Source: an uncultured Mucilaginibacter sp. (GTDB lineage Bacteria; Bacteroidota; Bacteroidia; Sphingobacteriales; Sphingobacteriaceae). Taken from it: DNA of 64,000 bases. The stretch is from the NCBI RefSeq assembly GCF_913773635.1, contig NZ_CAJYGQ010000005.1, forward strand, positions 1-64,000, read 5' to 3'. Below are positions 7,416 through 16,497 of the stretch, one piece after another; within the stretch, counting starts at the first letter, position 1, and every line of letters begins with the position of its first letter. The notes under the pieces were generated by a model that was not told where the DNA came from, searched no databases, and saw nothing but the letters and a program-made list of their open reading frames with translations. Made by a program: the position numbers and the translations under genes.

Positions 7416-8723
7416 ATGAAGACAAGGTACTTTCTATTATTGTTGTTAGCGGGGGCGATACTGAGCAGTTGTAATTTAAATGACAGGGGAGAAGTACTTG
7501 GGGTTCGTCAGCGCCCGTTCAGGGCCGAACTGCCTGCAGGTATGGTTTATATACCCGGCGGTTCATTTTTAATGGGGCAAACAGATCAGGATGTTACCTT
7601 TGCCCAAATCTCTCAAACAAAGCAGGTTACGGTTTCTCCATTTTTTATGGACCAAACCGAAACAACCAACAGCCAGTACAAACAGTTTGTTAACTGGGTG
7701 CGCGATTCTATTGCAATAAGCAATTATCTCAATGACGACAAATACTACATTAAGCCAAAAAACGCATCAGCAACCGACCGCAAGTATATCAACTGGGAAT
7801 ACGTAAAACGTAACCCGGTTTGGCGCTCAGGCGGAAAAAAAGGTCAGGCATCAAATGATGGTAAACTCGACGGTATGTTTTACCAGGGTGATGACCGCAT
7901 TTTTGACCGTAATGAGGTTGACGTTCGCTTGCTTAAATATAACTACGCCATGATGGTGTTGCGCAGCGCATCAGAGCAACGCTTTGATAAGAGCAAAAAA
8001 CGTTCAGATTTCATTTTGCGTGATACCGTTCCTGTATATCCTGATACGCTGGTTTGGTTAAATGATTTCTCATATGCTGCCAATGAGCCTATGGTTGAGG
8101 GTTATTTTTCACACCCTGCATATCAAAACTACCCGGTTGTGGGCGTTACCTGGCGTCAGGCCCGTGCTTTCAGCATCTGGAGATCACGTTATAACGATGC
8201 TTATAAAGATAAGATGAAGGCGCCACATCGCCTGCCTTACAGTCTTCCTACTGAAGCTGAGTTTGAATATGCTTCACGCGGAGGCCGCATTGGTACCGAT
8301 TATCCTTGGGGTGGTCCTTACATTAAAAATGCTAAAGGCTGTTTGCTTGCCAACTTTAAACCTGGCCGCGGTAATTATACTGATGACGGCGGCGCTTACA
8401 CGGTAAACGTACGTTCGTACTTCCCTAATGATTATGGCTTGTATAATATGGCAGGTAACGTAGCCGAGTGGACACAATCAGCCTTTGATGAATCGGCTAC
8501 CACGTTTGTGCATGATATGTCGCCTACGTTTAACTATGAAGCCAAAGCAACCGACCCCGAAGTACTTAAACGTAAAGTTGTGCGTGGCGGATCATGGAAA
8601 GATATTGGTTACTTTTTACAAAATGCAACCCGCAGTTATGAGTTTCAGGATACAGCGAAATCTTATATAGGTTTCCGCCTGGTATCACACTTTGTAGGCC
8701 GCGACTTTAAAGACAAACGTTAA
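7416..8723 (+). CDS. gldK: Gliding motility / T9SS lipoprotein GldK (PorK)
   Basis: A 435-residue lipoprotein: signal peptide and lipobox L-S-S-C19, then a formylglycine-generating-enzyme-like (SUMF1) fold. Recognisable segments are MVYIPGGSFLMGQTDQD, FFMDQTETTNSQYKQFVNW, PTEAEFEYASRGG, NMAGNVAEW and VVRGGSWKD. The paired catalytic cysteines of true formylglycine enzymes are absent from the C-terminal core, so it is structural, as known for GldK/PorK. With GldN it forms the periplasmic ring attached to the outer membrane. It is the first gene of gldKLMN; the 239-base upstream gap probably holds the promoter, though no perfect TAnnTTTG was seen. Confidence 0.95.
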   Translation: MKTRYFLLLLLAGAILSSCNLNDRGEVLGVRQRPFRAELPAGMVYIPGGSFLMGQTDQDVTFAQISQTKQVTVSPFFMDQTETTNSQYKQFVNWVRDSIAISNYLNDDKYYIKPKNASATDRKYINWEYVKRNPVWRSGGKKGQASNDGKLDGMFYQGDDRIFDRNEVDVRLLKYNYAMMVLRSASEQRFDKSKKRSDFILRDTVPVYPDTLVWLNDFSYAANEPMVEGYFSHPAYQNYPVVGVTWRQARAFSIWRSRYNDAYKDKMKAPHRLPYSLPTEAEFEYASRGGRIGTDYPWGGPYIKNAKGCLLANFKPGRGNYTDDGGAYTVNVRSYFPNDYGLYNMAGNVAEWTQSAFDESATTFVHDMSPTFNYEAKATDPEVLKRKVVRGGSWKDIGYFLQNATRSYEFQDTAKSYIGFRLVSHFVGRDFKDKR

Positions 8724-8789
8724 TTCTCAATCATTGCAAACACTCTAAATAAAAACAATACATCTAAAAACTACAAAAAACAATTAATT

Positions 8790-9590
8790 ATGGCTGGCAA
8801 ATCAAAAGGAAAATTTGGAATTGGTAACATAGTGTCGTTCGGGGCAACTATCGTTATTATAGGTCTGTTATTTAAAATTCAGCACTGGCCTTATGCTGAA
8901 ATCTTTATCACTGTAGGTCTTTTAACCGAGGCTGTATTATTCTTTTTACTAGGTCTTCAACCTGAGGCTGTTGAAGTTGACTGGACTAAAGCTTACCCTG
9001 AATTAGCCGACGATTACACCGGCGAACCGGTTAGAAGAGTAAGCGCACCTGCGCAGGTAAGCACTGGCCACACCGCGGCTTTAGACAAAATGCTGGCCGA
9101 TGCAAAAATCAATCCTGAATTGATAGGTAACCTTGGCGATGGCTTAAGAACCTTTGGCGATAAAGTAGCAACTATATCAAAAGTAGCTGACGCTGGTGCA
9201 GCAACTACTGAATTTGCTCAAAAGCTTAAAACTGCAAGCAGTGGTTATGATAACCTGAGCGTAGCATTCTCTAAAGCATCAGAAAGCTTAACTGAACTTG
9301 CTTCAACAAGCGTTGATTCAAAAGCATACCATGAGCAGGTAACCAGCTTAGCCAAAAATTTATCGGCTCTTAACGCGGTATACGAACTTGAATTACAAGA
9401 CTCAAGTGCTCACTTAAAATCAATGAACAAGTTCTACCAAAACCTGTCATTAACCATGAACAACTTTAACGAGTCATTAGAAGATTCGAAATCATTTAAA
9501 GATGAAGTTGGTCGTTTAGCTAAAAACTTAGGCTCTTTGAATAACATTTACGGTAACATGTTAACCGCAATGAACCAACCACGTGCTTAA
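8790..9590 (+). CDS. gldL: T9SS/gliding motor protein GldL (PorL)
   Basis: A 266-residue inner-membrane protein with two N-terminal transmembrane helices (about 12-30 and 36-55) and a long cytoplasmic helical tail with repeated FxxxLxxLAxNLxxLNxxY units (about 180-260). The helices hold K29 and E47, which align by position with the charged intramembrane residues of Flavobacterium GldL. GldL forms a pentameric, proton-driven motor with the single GldM helices. It lies 66 bases after gldK and 42 before gldM, in one operon. Confidence 0.95.
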   Translation: MAGKSKGKFGIGNIVSFGATIVIIGLLFKIQHWPYAEIFITVGLLTEAVLFFLLGLQPEAVEVDWTKAYPELADDYTGEPVRRVSAPAQVSTGHTAALDKMLADAKINPELIGNLGDGLRTFGDKVATISKVADAGAATTEFAQKLKTASSGYDNLSVAFSKASESLTELASTSVDSKAYHEQVTSLAKNLSALNAVYELELQDSSAHLKSMNKFYQNLSLTMNNFNESLEDSKSFKDEVGRLAKNLGSLNNIYGNMLTAMNQPRA

Positions 9591-9632
9591 TTAATTAACC
9601 TTATTATTTAAAATTAATTAAGATCAAACCAC

Positions 9633-11168
9633 ATGGCTGGAGGTAAAGAAACCCCAAGGCAGCGAATGATAGGCATCCTGTACTTGGTTTTATTAGGGTT
9701 GGTGGCGCTCAACGTGCCCGACAACCTGTTAGATGCCTTTAAAAATATCAGTGATAGTTTAGCTTCATCAAAAACAAACGTACAGGCAGGTATTGATAAT
9801 ACATTTGATGCGTTTGAAAAAACTAAATTAAAAGAACAACCTGATCGTGCTAAACCGGTTTATGACAAAGCTAAACAAGCCAGTGCTGTTGCAAACAGTT
9901 TGCATACCTATATTGAAGGTATCAAAACCGAGCTTGCAGAAAAAGCTGGCGGCATAGACGAAAACATTGCCGATTACAAAAAGCGTGATAACCTTGATCT
10001 TTCTTCGGAAATTATGATCAACGGTAAAAAAGGTGAGGAGTTACACAAAAAGATTGACGAAACACGTGAGAAGTTAATGTCTTTATTAACTGATAAAGAA
10101 CGTGTTGGTGTCAAACTTCCATTAGCAACCGATGCACCAAAACCTAAAAAAGGCAAACCTCAGTTAACCTGGGAAGAAGCTTACTTTGGTGATGGTATAC
10201 CAATGGGCGCTGCCATGACCTCGTTAATAAAAGTACAGTCTGACTTGAAAAACGCAGAGTCGGAAGTAGTTAAAAAGATTTTAGGTGAGGTAGATCAGGC
10301 AGTTGTAAACCTGGATAAATTTCAGGCTGTTGCTGTAGCTCCAAGCAGCTATATAATAGCCGGCCAGCCTTACAAGGCCGAAGTTTTCCTTACAGCTTAT
10401 GATTCAAAATCAAACCCTGAAATTGCTGTTAACGGTTCACGCCTGCAAGTATCAGAAGGCCGTGGTATTTACACTACCGGTACAAGCGGCGAGGGTGTGC
10501 GTACCTGGGTAGGTACTGTACGTGTTCGTCAAAATGATGGTACTATAAAAGAATACAAAACTGCACCTCAACAATACCAGGTAGCTCGTCCTTCGGCTAC
10601 TGTAGCTGCCGAGAAAATGAACGTGTTGTACATCGGTGTTGCTAACCCGCTTTCAATTTCAGCGCCGGGTATACCAAAAGAAAAACTGCGCGTAAGCATG
10701 AGCGGTGGATCAATCAGTGGTTCAAACGGCTCATTCACTGCCCGTGTATCATCTCCGGGTACTGTAAACATTACAGTTTCTGGCGAGGCTTCTCCTGGAA
10801 AAAGTCAGGTTTTGGGTGCAACAAAATTCCGCGTAAAACGTATACCCGATCCAAAGGTTATGTTTGGTGGCAAAAGCGGTGGCTCAACATCATCTGCAAA
10901 CTTAAAAGCTCAGGACAGGGTGTTTGCTAAATTAGATGATTTTGAATTTGATGCTACTTTCAGCATTCAGCGCTTTAACTTGATTATTATTAAGCCAAGG
11001 CAAGATCCTATGTTGATGTCAACATCGGGCAACCAATTGTCTGGACAGATGCGTGGTGCAATGGCATCATTAGTACCAGGCAGTAAAGTAATATTCACCA
11101 ACGTAATTGCTGTTGGCCCTGATGGTGCTCAACGCGGACTTGATGATGTTATTATATCAGCAAATTAA
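9633..11168 (+). CDS. gldM: T9SS/gliding motor protein GldM (PorM)
   Basis: A 511-residue protein with a short cytoplasmic N-terminus (MAGGKETPRQRM), one transmembrane helix (about 13-30) and a long periplasmic part consisting of a helical domain (about 35-220) followed by beta-rich Ig-like domains. R9, next to the membrane, is the conserved arginine of the GldM TPRQ motif. The helix plugs the GldL pentamer and the periplasmic dimer transmits torque to the GldK/GldN ring. Length and order are standard. The stop is 9 bases before gldN. Confidence 0.95.
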   Translation: MAGGKETPRQRMIGILYLVLLGLVALNVPDNLLDAFKNISDSLASSKTNVQAGIDNTFDAFEKTKLKEQPDRAKPVYDKAKQASAVANSLHTYIEGIKTELAEKAGGIDENIADYKKRDNLDLSSEIMINGKKGEELHKKIDETREKLMSLLTDKERVGVKLPLATDAPKPKKGKPQLTWEEAYFGDGIPMGAAMTSLIKVQSDLKNAESEVVKKILGEVDQAVVNLDKFQAVAVAPSSYIIAGQPYKAEVFLTAYDSKSNPEIAVNGSRLQVSEGRGIYTTGTSGEGVRTWVGTVRVRQNDGTIKEYKTAPQQYQVARPSATVAAEKMNVLYIGVANPLSISAPGIPKEKLRVSMSGGSISGSNGSFTARVSSPGTVNITVSGEASPGKSQVLGATKFRVKRIPDPKVMFGGKSGGSTSSANLKAQDRVFAKLDDFEFDATFSIQRFNLIIIKPRQDPMLMSTSGNQLSGQMRGAMASLVPGSKVIFTNVIAVGPDGAQRGLDDVIISAN

Positions 11169-11177
11169 TATTAAACA

Positions 11178-12128
11178 ATGCATATGAGACGTAAGATTTT
11201 TGTGGTGGGGCTATTGAGTTTAATTTGCCTGAGCGCTTTTGCTCAAAAACGAGGTAAACGTACAACTGCAAAAAAAGCGGTAGCAACTGCTCCGCAATCG
11301 GCTAATACAACTTTTAACGCACAGCCGGCTGGTGATACTTCAAAAAAAGCCAAAGTTTTTGAGCGCCCTATGGATGGCTTTTACAAAAAAGCTAACATCC
11401 TAAGTGCCAAGGTAACTCCTTATGCCAACCTGCGTGAAGCTGACGTCGTGTATGCAAAGCGCATATGGCGCGAAATTGATTTGCGTGAAAAAATGAATCA
11501 GTATCTGGCTTCGCCAAAAGCACGTTTGATTGATGTACTGATGGAAGCTGTAGATGCTGGTGAATTAACGGCTTATGATGCCAATCCAAGCAAAGACGAC
11601 CCGAATGGCGACGCGTTCTCTAACCCGCTTACTCCGGGTAAAGCACGCTCTAAAATGGCCGATAGTACCATTGTTGACAAATTTGACGACAGTGGCAACA
11701 AGATTGGCTCGAGCATGCAAGCCGGTGAGTTTAATGCCGATAGTGTAATACGTTTCCGCATAAAGGAAGATTGGGTTTTTGACAGACAACGTTCAGTTTT
11801 TGAGCCCCGCATTATTGGTATAGCGCCTTTAATTAAGCTTAAAGCTGCCGGTGTTGAAACTGACTTTCAGCCAGCATTTTGGATTTACTTTCCGGAGGCA
11901 AGGCAGGTACTGGCATCAAAAGAAGCCATTAGCCGCAACAACGATGCTACTGGTTTAAGCTTTGACGACGTATTTATGAAGCGGTTATTTGCCAGCGTAA
12001 TCATAAAGGTTTCAAACCAAAAGGATGAACGTATTAAAGATTACGCCCAAGGAATTGATAAGTTATACGAATCAGAAAAGGTGAAAAAATCTTTGATGGA
12101 CTGGGAGTTGGGTTTGTGGCAATACTAA
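11178..12128 (+). CDS. gldN: T9SS/gliding ring protein GldN (PorN)
   Basis: A 316-residue periplasmic protein with a signal peptide (MRRKIFVVGLLSLICLSAFAQ) and a basic, low-complexity linker (KRGKRTTAKKAV). The GldN domain carries the segments VVYAKRIWREIDLREKMNQYL, RIKEDWVFDRQRSVFEPRIIGIAPL and PAFWIYFPEARQVL. GldN binds the periplasmic tip of GldM and the GldK lipoprotein. The ATG at 11178 is followed two codons later by ATG 11184; either could be used. It ends the operon and is followed by a terminator at 12157. Confidence 0.95.
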   Translation: MHMRRKIFVVGLLSLICLSAFAQKRGKRTTAKKAVATAPQSANTTFNAQPAGDTSKKAKVFERPMDGFYKKANILSAKVTPYANLREADVVYAKRIWREIDLREKMNQYLASPKARLIDVLMEAVDAGELTAYDANPSKDDPNGDAFSNPLTPGKARSKMADSTIVDKFDDSGNKIGSSMQAGEFNADSVIRFRIKEDWVFDRQRSVFEPRIIGIAPLIKLKAAGVETDFQPAFWIYFPEARQVLASKEAISRNNDATGLSFDDVFMKRLFASVIIKVSNQKDERIKDYAQGIDKLYESEKVKKSLMDWELGLWQY

Positions 12129-12156
12129 ACCCCTTCGGTTAAAGTCATACAAATAT

Positions 12157-12192
12157 AAAGGCCCGGTTGAGCAATCAATCGGGCCTTTTATG
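12157..12192 (+). terminator. Intrinsic terminator of the gldKLMN operon
   Basis: A 14-bp stem (AAAGGCCCGGTTGA / TCAATCGGGCCTTT, one wobble pair) with a GCAA tetraloop and a short T-rich tail. It lies 29 bases after the gldN stop. The A-rich upstream arm means it can also act on transcripts arriving from the convergent uvrC gene. Confidence 0.8.
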
Positions 12193-12253
12193 TTTATAAT
12201 ATTGTCAAGCATGAAACTGTAGGATTTAGCAATTAAAAAACACATGCGTACAT

Positions 12254-14077
12254 TTATATCTCCGAACTGGTTCCTCCCTCAGATGGTTGAGGTGTAAAGT
12301 AATTTTTAACGGCTTGTGCTTGTTTTAAATTAACAACCTCCTGCAATTCTTCAACCGTGGCCTCACGAATTTTTTTAACCGACTTAAAGTATTTAAGCAG
12401 CTTCTCGGCAGATAGCCGACCAACGCCCGGTACTAACTCAAGCTCAGTAGCTAAAGTGCTTTTGTCGCGTTTTTTGCGGTGTGCTGTAATACCAAAGCGG
12501 TGAGCTTCATCGCGCAGCTGTTGTATAATTTTAAGCGTCTCCGATTTTTTATCAAGATACATCGGGTATTGATCGCCCGGGTAAAATAACTCTTCCAGGC
12601 GTTTGGCAATACCAATTACAGTAAGTTGCTTATCAATGCCTAATAAGCGTAAACTTTTTAAGGCTGCAGATAATTGTCCTTTACCACCGTCAATAATTAC
12701 CAGTTGTGGTAATTCGGTCCCTTCATCAAGCATGCGGCGGTAACGACGGTGTACCGCTTCTTCCATGGTAGCAAAGTCATTAGGCCCTTCAACCGTTTTA
12801 ACATTAAAAAAGCGGTAATCTTTTTTAGATGGTTTGGCGTCCTTAAAAACAACAATAGCCGATACCGGATGCTTACCCTGGAAGTTTGAATTATCGAAAC
12901 ATTCAATATGGCGTGGCAATTGGTTCATGCGCAAATCCTTCATCATTTGCGTAAGCAGCCTGTCGGTACGTACATCGGGGTTTAGTTTTTCATACTGCTC
13001 CATTTTATCACGCCTGAAAAAGTGTACGTTCTTTTGCGAAAGATCAAGCAACTTCTTTTTCTCTCCAAGCTTAGGTACAGTAAACTTGATCTTTTCATCA
13101 TCAAGCTCAATGTCAAATGGAACAATAATTTCTCTCGACTTGCTGTTATAACGTACCCTGAATTCAGATATAGCAATGGTAAGCAACTCCTCATCGCTTT
13201 CTTCCAGCCGCTTCTTCATTTCCAGGGTTTGCGTCTGTATGATGGTGCCATTCATTACCTTAAGATAATTTACGAATGCATATTTTTCGTCGCTGGCAAT
13301 GCTAAACACATCTACATCGGTAATTGATGAATTTACTACCGTTGATTTATGCTGGTAGTTTTCGAGCAAGTCATACTTACGTTTAAGCCGGTGGGCCTGC
13401 TCAAAATCCATATCCATTGCGGCTGCCTCAATATCAGTTTTGAGCTTACGAACAACGTTGCCTATTTTGCCGCCCAAAATATCTTGTATCTCTTCAATAC
13501 TGTTATTATAGTCTTCTTCGGTTTGAAAGTTTTGACAAGGGCCTTTGCAATTGCCTAACTGGTACTCCAAACAAACCTTGAATTTGCCGGCATTAATATT
13601 TTGAGGCGTTAAGGCAAGGTTACAAGTGCGTAGTGGATAAGTTTCGCGTATTACGCCCAAAATAGTATGCATCATACTAACCGATGGGTAGGGTCCCAGA
13701 TATTTCGAACCATCACGAATGATATTTCTGGTCCAGTATATACGCGGGTAGTTTTCTTTCTTAATGACTATCCAAGGGTACGTTTTATCATCCTTTAAAT
13801 CAATGTTGTACTTGGGCTTGTGCTTTTTTATAAGGCTGTTTTCAAGCAACCAAGCATCAACCTCAGTATCAACAATGGTAAAAGTTATATTGCGTATTTT
13901 AGAAACCAGCATCCGGGTTTTGGAATTTTGCTGGAGATCTTTAACAAAGTATGATGAAACACGGTTACGCAGGTCTTTAGCCTTGCCAATATAAATCAAT
14001 TGGTTTTCGGCATCCCAATACTGGTATACGCCGGGTTTATGTGGAATTTTCTTTAATGCTTCGCGATAATCGAACAT
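12254..14077 (-). CDS. uvrC: Excinuclease ABC subunit C
   Basis: About 607 residues, the usual UvrC length. The N-terminal GIY-YIG nuclease begins GVYQYWDAENQLIYIGKAKDLRNRV. A UVR motif (about 200-235, AAAMDMDFEQAHRLKRKYDLL) contacts UvrB, the RNase H-like 5'-incision domain has HIECFDNSNFQG and PQLVIIDGGKGQL, and two C-terminal helix-hairpin-helix motifs (ELVPGVGRLSAEKLLKYF) bind DNA. UvrC makes both incisions in nucleotide-excision repair. A longer frame begins at 14107, but MFDYREALKKIPHKPGVYQY at 14077 is the family start. A four-cysteine group (CNLA...CLEYQLGNCKGPC) is conserved. Confidence 0.95.
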   Translation of the reverse strand: MFDYREALKKIPHKPGVYQYWDAENQLIYIGKAKDLRNRVSSYFVKDLQQNSKTRMLVSKIRNITFTIVDTEVDAWLLENSLIKKHKPKYNIDLKDDKTYPWIVIKKENYPRIYWTRNIIRDGSKYLGPYPSVSMMHTILGVIRETYPLRTCNLALTPQNINAGKFKVCLEYQLGNCKGPCQNFQTEEDYNNSIEEIQDILGGKIGNVVRKLKTDIEAAAMDMDFEQAHRLKRKYDLLENYQHKSTVVNSSITDVDVFSIASDEKYAFVNYLKVMNGTIIQTQTLEMKKRLEESDEELLTIAISEFRVRYNSKSREIIVPFDIELDDEKIKFTVPKLGEKKKLLDLSQKNVHFFRRDKMEQYEKLNPDVRTDRLLTQMMKDLRMNQLPRHIECFDNSNFQGKHPVSAIVVFKDAKPSKKDYRFFNVKTVEGPNDFATMEEAVHRRYRRMLDEGTELPQLVIIDGGKGQLSAALKSLRLLGIDKQLTVIGIAKRLEELFYPGDQYPMYLDKKSETLKIIQQLRDEAHRFGITAHRKKRDKSTLATELELVPGVGRLSAEKLLKYFKSVKKIREATVEELQEVVNLKQAQAVKNYFTPQPSEGGTSSEI

Positions 14078-14184
14078 AGTTCTAAAGCCCCAACCTATTC
14101 CGCACACAACACATTAGCAGCGGAGCAAGTTTTAGTAAATAATTAATATTGAATATAACGGTTTTGTTTAGGCTGCTATTATAT

Positions 14185-14228
14185 AAAAATGAGTAATGCC
14201 GAAACATGTTTCGGCATTACTCATTTTT
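14185..14228. terminator. 44-bp perfect palindrome acting as terminator downstream of pbp1A
   Basis: Bases 14185-14228 form a perfect 44-bp inverted repeat without spacer: AAAAATGAGTAATGCCGAAA in the left arm, centre ACATGT at 14204-14209. Both ends carry A or T runs, so it can terminate on either strand. It lies 25 bases past the pbp1A stop and about 107 bases upstream of uvrC, so it insulates uvrC from the sprE-pbp1A operon. Confidence 0.75.
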
Positions 14229-14253
14229 TAGCTTGAAATATTTAAAGCCGGAT

Positions 14254-16494
14254 TTAAAAGCCCAGTTTATTATCAACCTCGGCCGTGCCTTGCTGCTGCT
14301 GGTTATAAGCGTTACAATCTAACGTTATGCCTACGCCACCTTTTGGCTGCGCAAAGTCAACATTTTGTTTGATGCCTAATGATGCATCGGCGTACACCTT
14401 TTTCATGTATAGGGCAAATATAGGCAGCGCAGTGTTAGCACCCTCGCCAAGGTTAGTACTGCGGAAGTGTATGGAACGATCTTCACAGCCTGTCCACACG
14501 CCTGTAACCAATTGAGGTGTTATGCCAATAAACCAGCCATCAGAGTTGTTTTGGGTAGTTCCTGTTTTACCTCCTATAGGGTTACGCAAGCCATACTTGC
14601 TGCGTAATCTCCAGCCTGTACCTTCGTCAACCACACCTTTTAGCATGTAGGTCATTACGTAAGCAGCTTGCGGATTCATGGCCTGTACTACACGTGGTTT
14701 ATGCTCGTAAAGTAAGTTGCCGTTCTTATCTTCAATGCGTAGCAGGTAAGTTGGTTCCGTCCACAAGCCCTCGTTAGCAAAAGCACTGTATGCTCCGGTC
14801 ATGTCAAATACAGAGGCATCAAATACGCCAAGACATATAGTAGGATAAGGATCAACTTTGCTGGTAACCCCCATTTTTTTAATAAGCTGCATTACCGGCT
14901 CGGGGCCAACTTCTTTCATTACGTGGGCGGTAACCCAGTTTTGCGAACGGGCTAAGGCTTTACGTAAAGTAATCATACCCTGAACGGTTTCGGACGGGTT
15001 AGAGCGCGGACACCATGGTTTACCGTAGCCATAAATAGTATCGGGTACGTTATTTACCTGCATACAAGGCGAAAACGCAGCCTGCTCAATAGCTACGGCA
15101 TAAGTAAACGGTTTTGCGGTTGAACCTACCTGGCGGGTACCCATTTTTACCTGATCATATTTGAAATGCTCGTAATCAATGCCCCCAACCCAAGCCTTCA
15201 CAAAGCCGGTATTTGGGTCCATGCTCATCATGGCGTTACGTAGTAAAAGTTTACTGTAAACAATAGAGTCAATTGGCTTCATGGTGGTATCAATATCGCC
15301 ATGCCATGTAAACAGGTTCATTTGTGCAGGCGTATTAAAATCTTCCAATATTTCCTCTTCTGATTTTCCTTGCTGACTGAGTGCCCTGTACCGGTCAGAA
15401 CGCTTCATGCCCTCATTGAGTCGTGCCTTAAAATCAGGAATGCCTTTCCAAAGGCTGCGCCCTCTCCAATGCTGATTAAATTGCACCTGCAACTGCTTCA
15501 TATATTCTTTTTGCGCCGCTTCAGCGTACTGTTGCATGGTGTAATTAACGGTAGTGTATATTTTTAAACCGTCGCGGTCAAGGTCATAAGGGGTACCGTC
15601 AGATTTATGCAGGTCCTGCTCATTCAATATTTTTTGTACATCCTTTTTAAGTACCGAACGGAAGTAAGTGGCCAAACCCTCATTATGATCAGTAGGGTGG
15701 AAGTTTAAGCCCATAGGTTTTGCCTTAAACTCTTCGGCTTGCCCGTCGCTTAAAAAGTTCTCTTCGGCCATGCGGCGTAAAACAAAGTTACGGCGCTTAA
15801 CTGCATTATCGGGGTGGCGGATAGGGGAGTATATACCCGGGCCGTTAATCATACCTATCAGCAGGGCAGCCTGATCGGGAGTTAGTTTATCAGGCGTAGT
15901 GTTAAAATACGTAGCAGCAGCCGAGCTGATACCAAAAGTATTGTATGCGCCAAAATCAACCGTGTTTAGGTACATGGTTAATATCTCCTCTTTGGTATAA
16001 CGGCGTTCTAACTGCACGGCTATTACCCACTCCTGTAATTTTTGACGTATACGTGTGGTAAAATTGCGTGAGCGTTCAGAAAAAAGATTTAATGCCAGCT
16101 GTTGTGTAATGGTACTTCCTCCCTGCTTTTTACCAATAAGATTGTAAAAAATGATGGTGAAAGTACGGCCGAAATCAATACCCGAATGCTTTAGGAAGCG
16201 ATTATCTTCGGTAGCAATTAATGCATTAATTACATTGGGCGAAATTTGATTATACGTAACGCTAGACCGGTTTTGTACAAAGTATTTGCCCAGCATCTTT
16301 TTATCAGACGAAATAATCTCAGACGCCTGATTGCTTTTAGGATTCTCGAGGTCGCGGAATGATGGTAAGCTGCCAAACACACCAAACGCGGTTAATGTAA
16401 AAACAAGTGCAATAAAAAGCAGGAAAGCAATGGCCACTTTCCATATCATCCAATTATATCGTTTTATTTCGTGTTGAGTAAGTTTTACAAACAT
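14254..16494 (-). CDS. Class A penicillin-binding protein 1A (glycosyltransferase/transpeptidase)
   Basis: A 746-residue bifunctional peptidoglycan synthase. One transmembrane helix (about 18-42) is followed by a GT51 domain with catalytic Glu96 (ATEDNRFLKHSGID) and the GGSTITQQLALNLF motif. The transpeptidase domain has S458-x-x-K461 (GSTAKPF), S517-x-N519 (RSQNW) and K643-T-G-T (GGKTGTT). It polymerises lipid II and cross-links glycan strands in the periplasm. Its start lies 3 bases after the stop of the sprE-like gene, so the two are probably co-transcribed and perhaps translationally coupled. Confidence 0.93.
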   Translation of the reverse strand: MFVKLTQHEIKRYNWMIWKVAIAFLLFIALVFTLTAFGVFGSLPSFRDLENPKSNQASEIISSDKKMLGKYFVQNRSSVTYNQISPNVINALIATEDNRFLKHSGIDFGRTFTIIFYNLIGKKQGGSTITQQLALNLFSERSRNFTTRIRQKLQEWVIAVQLERRYTKEEILTMYLNTVDFGAYNTFGISSAAATYFNTTPDKLTPDQAALLIGMINGPGIYSPIRHPDNAVKRRNFVLRRMAEENFLSDGQAEEFKAKPMGLNFHPTDHNEGLATYFRSVLKKDVQKILNEQDLHKSDGTPYDLDRDGLKIYTTVNYTMQQYAEAAQKEYMKQLQVQFNQHWRGRSLWKGIPDFKARLNEGMKRSDRYRALSQQGKSEEEILEDFNTPAQMNLFTWHGDIDTTMKPIDSIVYSKLLLRNAMMSMDPNTGFVKAWVGGIDYEHFKYDQVKMGTRQVGSTAKPFTYAVAIEQAAFSPCMQVNNVPDTIYGYGKPWCPRSNPSETVQGMITLRKALARSQNWVTAHVMKEVGPEPVMQLIKKMGVTSKVDPYPTICLGVFDASVFDMTGAYSAFANEGLWTEPTYLLRIEDKNGNLLYEHKPRVVQAMNPQAAYVMTYMLKGVVDEGTGWRLRSKYGLRNPIGGKTGTTQNNSDGWFIGITPQLVTGVWTGCEDRSIHFRSTNLGEGANTALPIFALYMKKVYADASLGIKQNVDFAQPKGGVGITLDCNAYNQQQQGTAEVDNKLGF

Positions 16495-16497
16495 CAG

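Noticed and set aside
7416..8723. Sulfatase-modifying or formylglycine-generating enzyme
   Set aside because: Catalytic cysteines are missing and the gene heads gldKLMN, so it is GldK.
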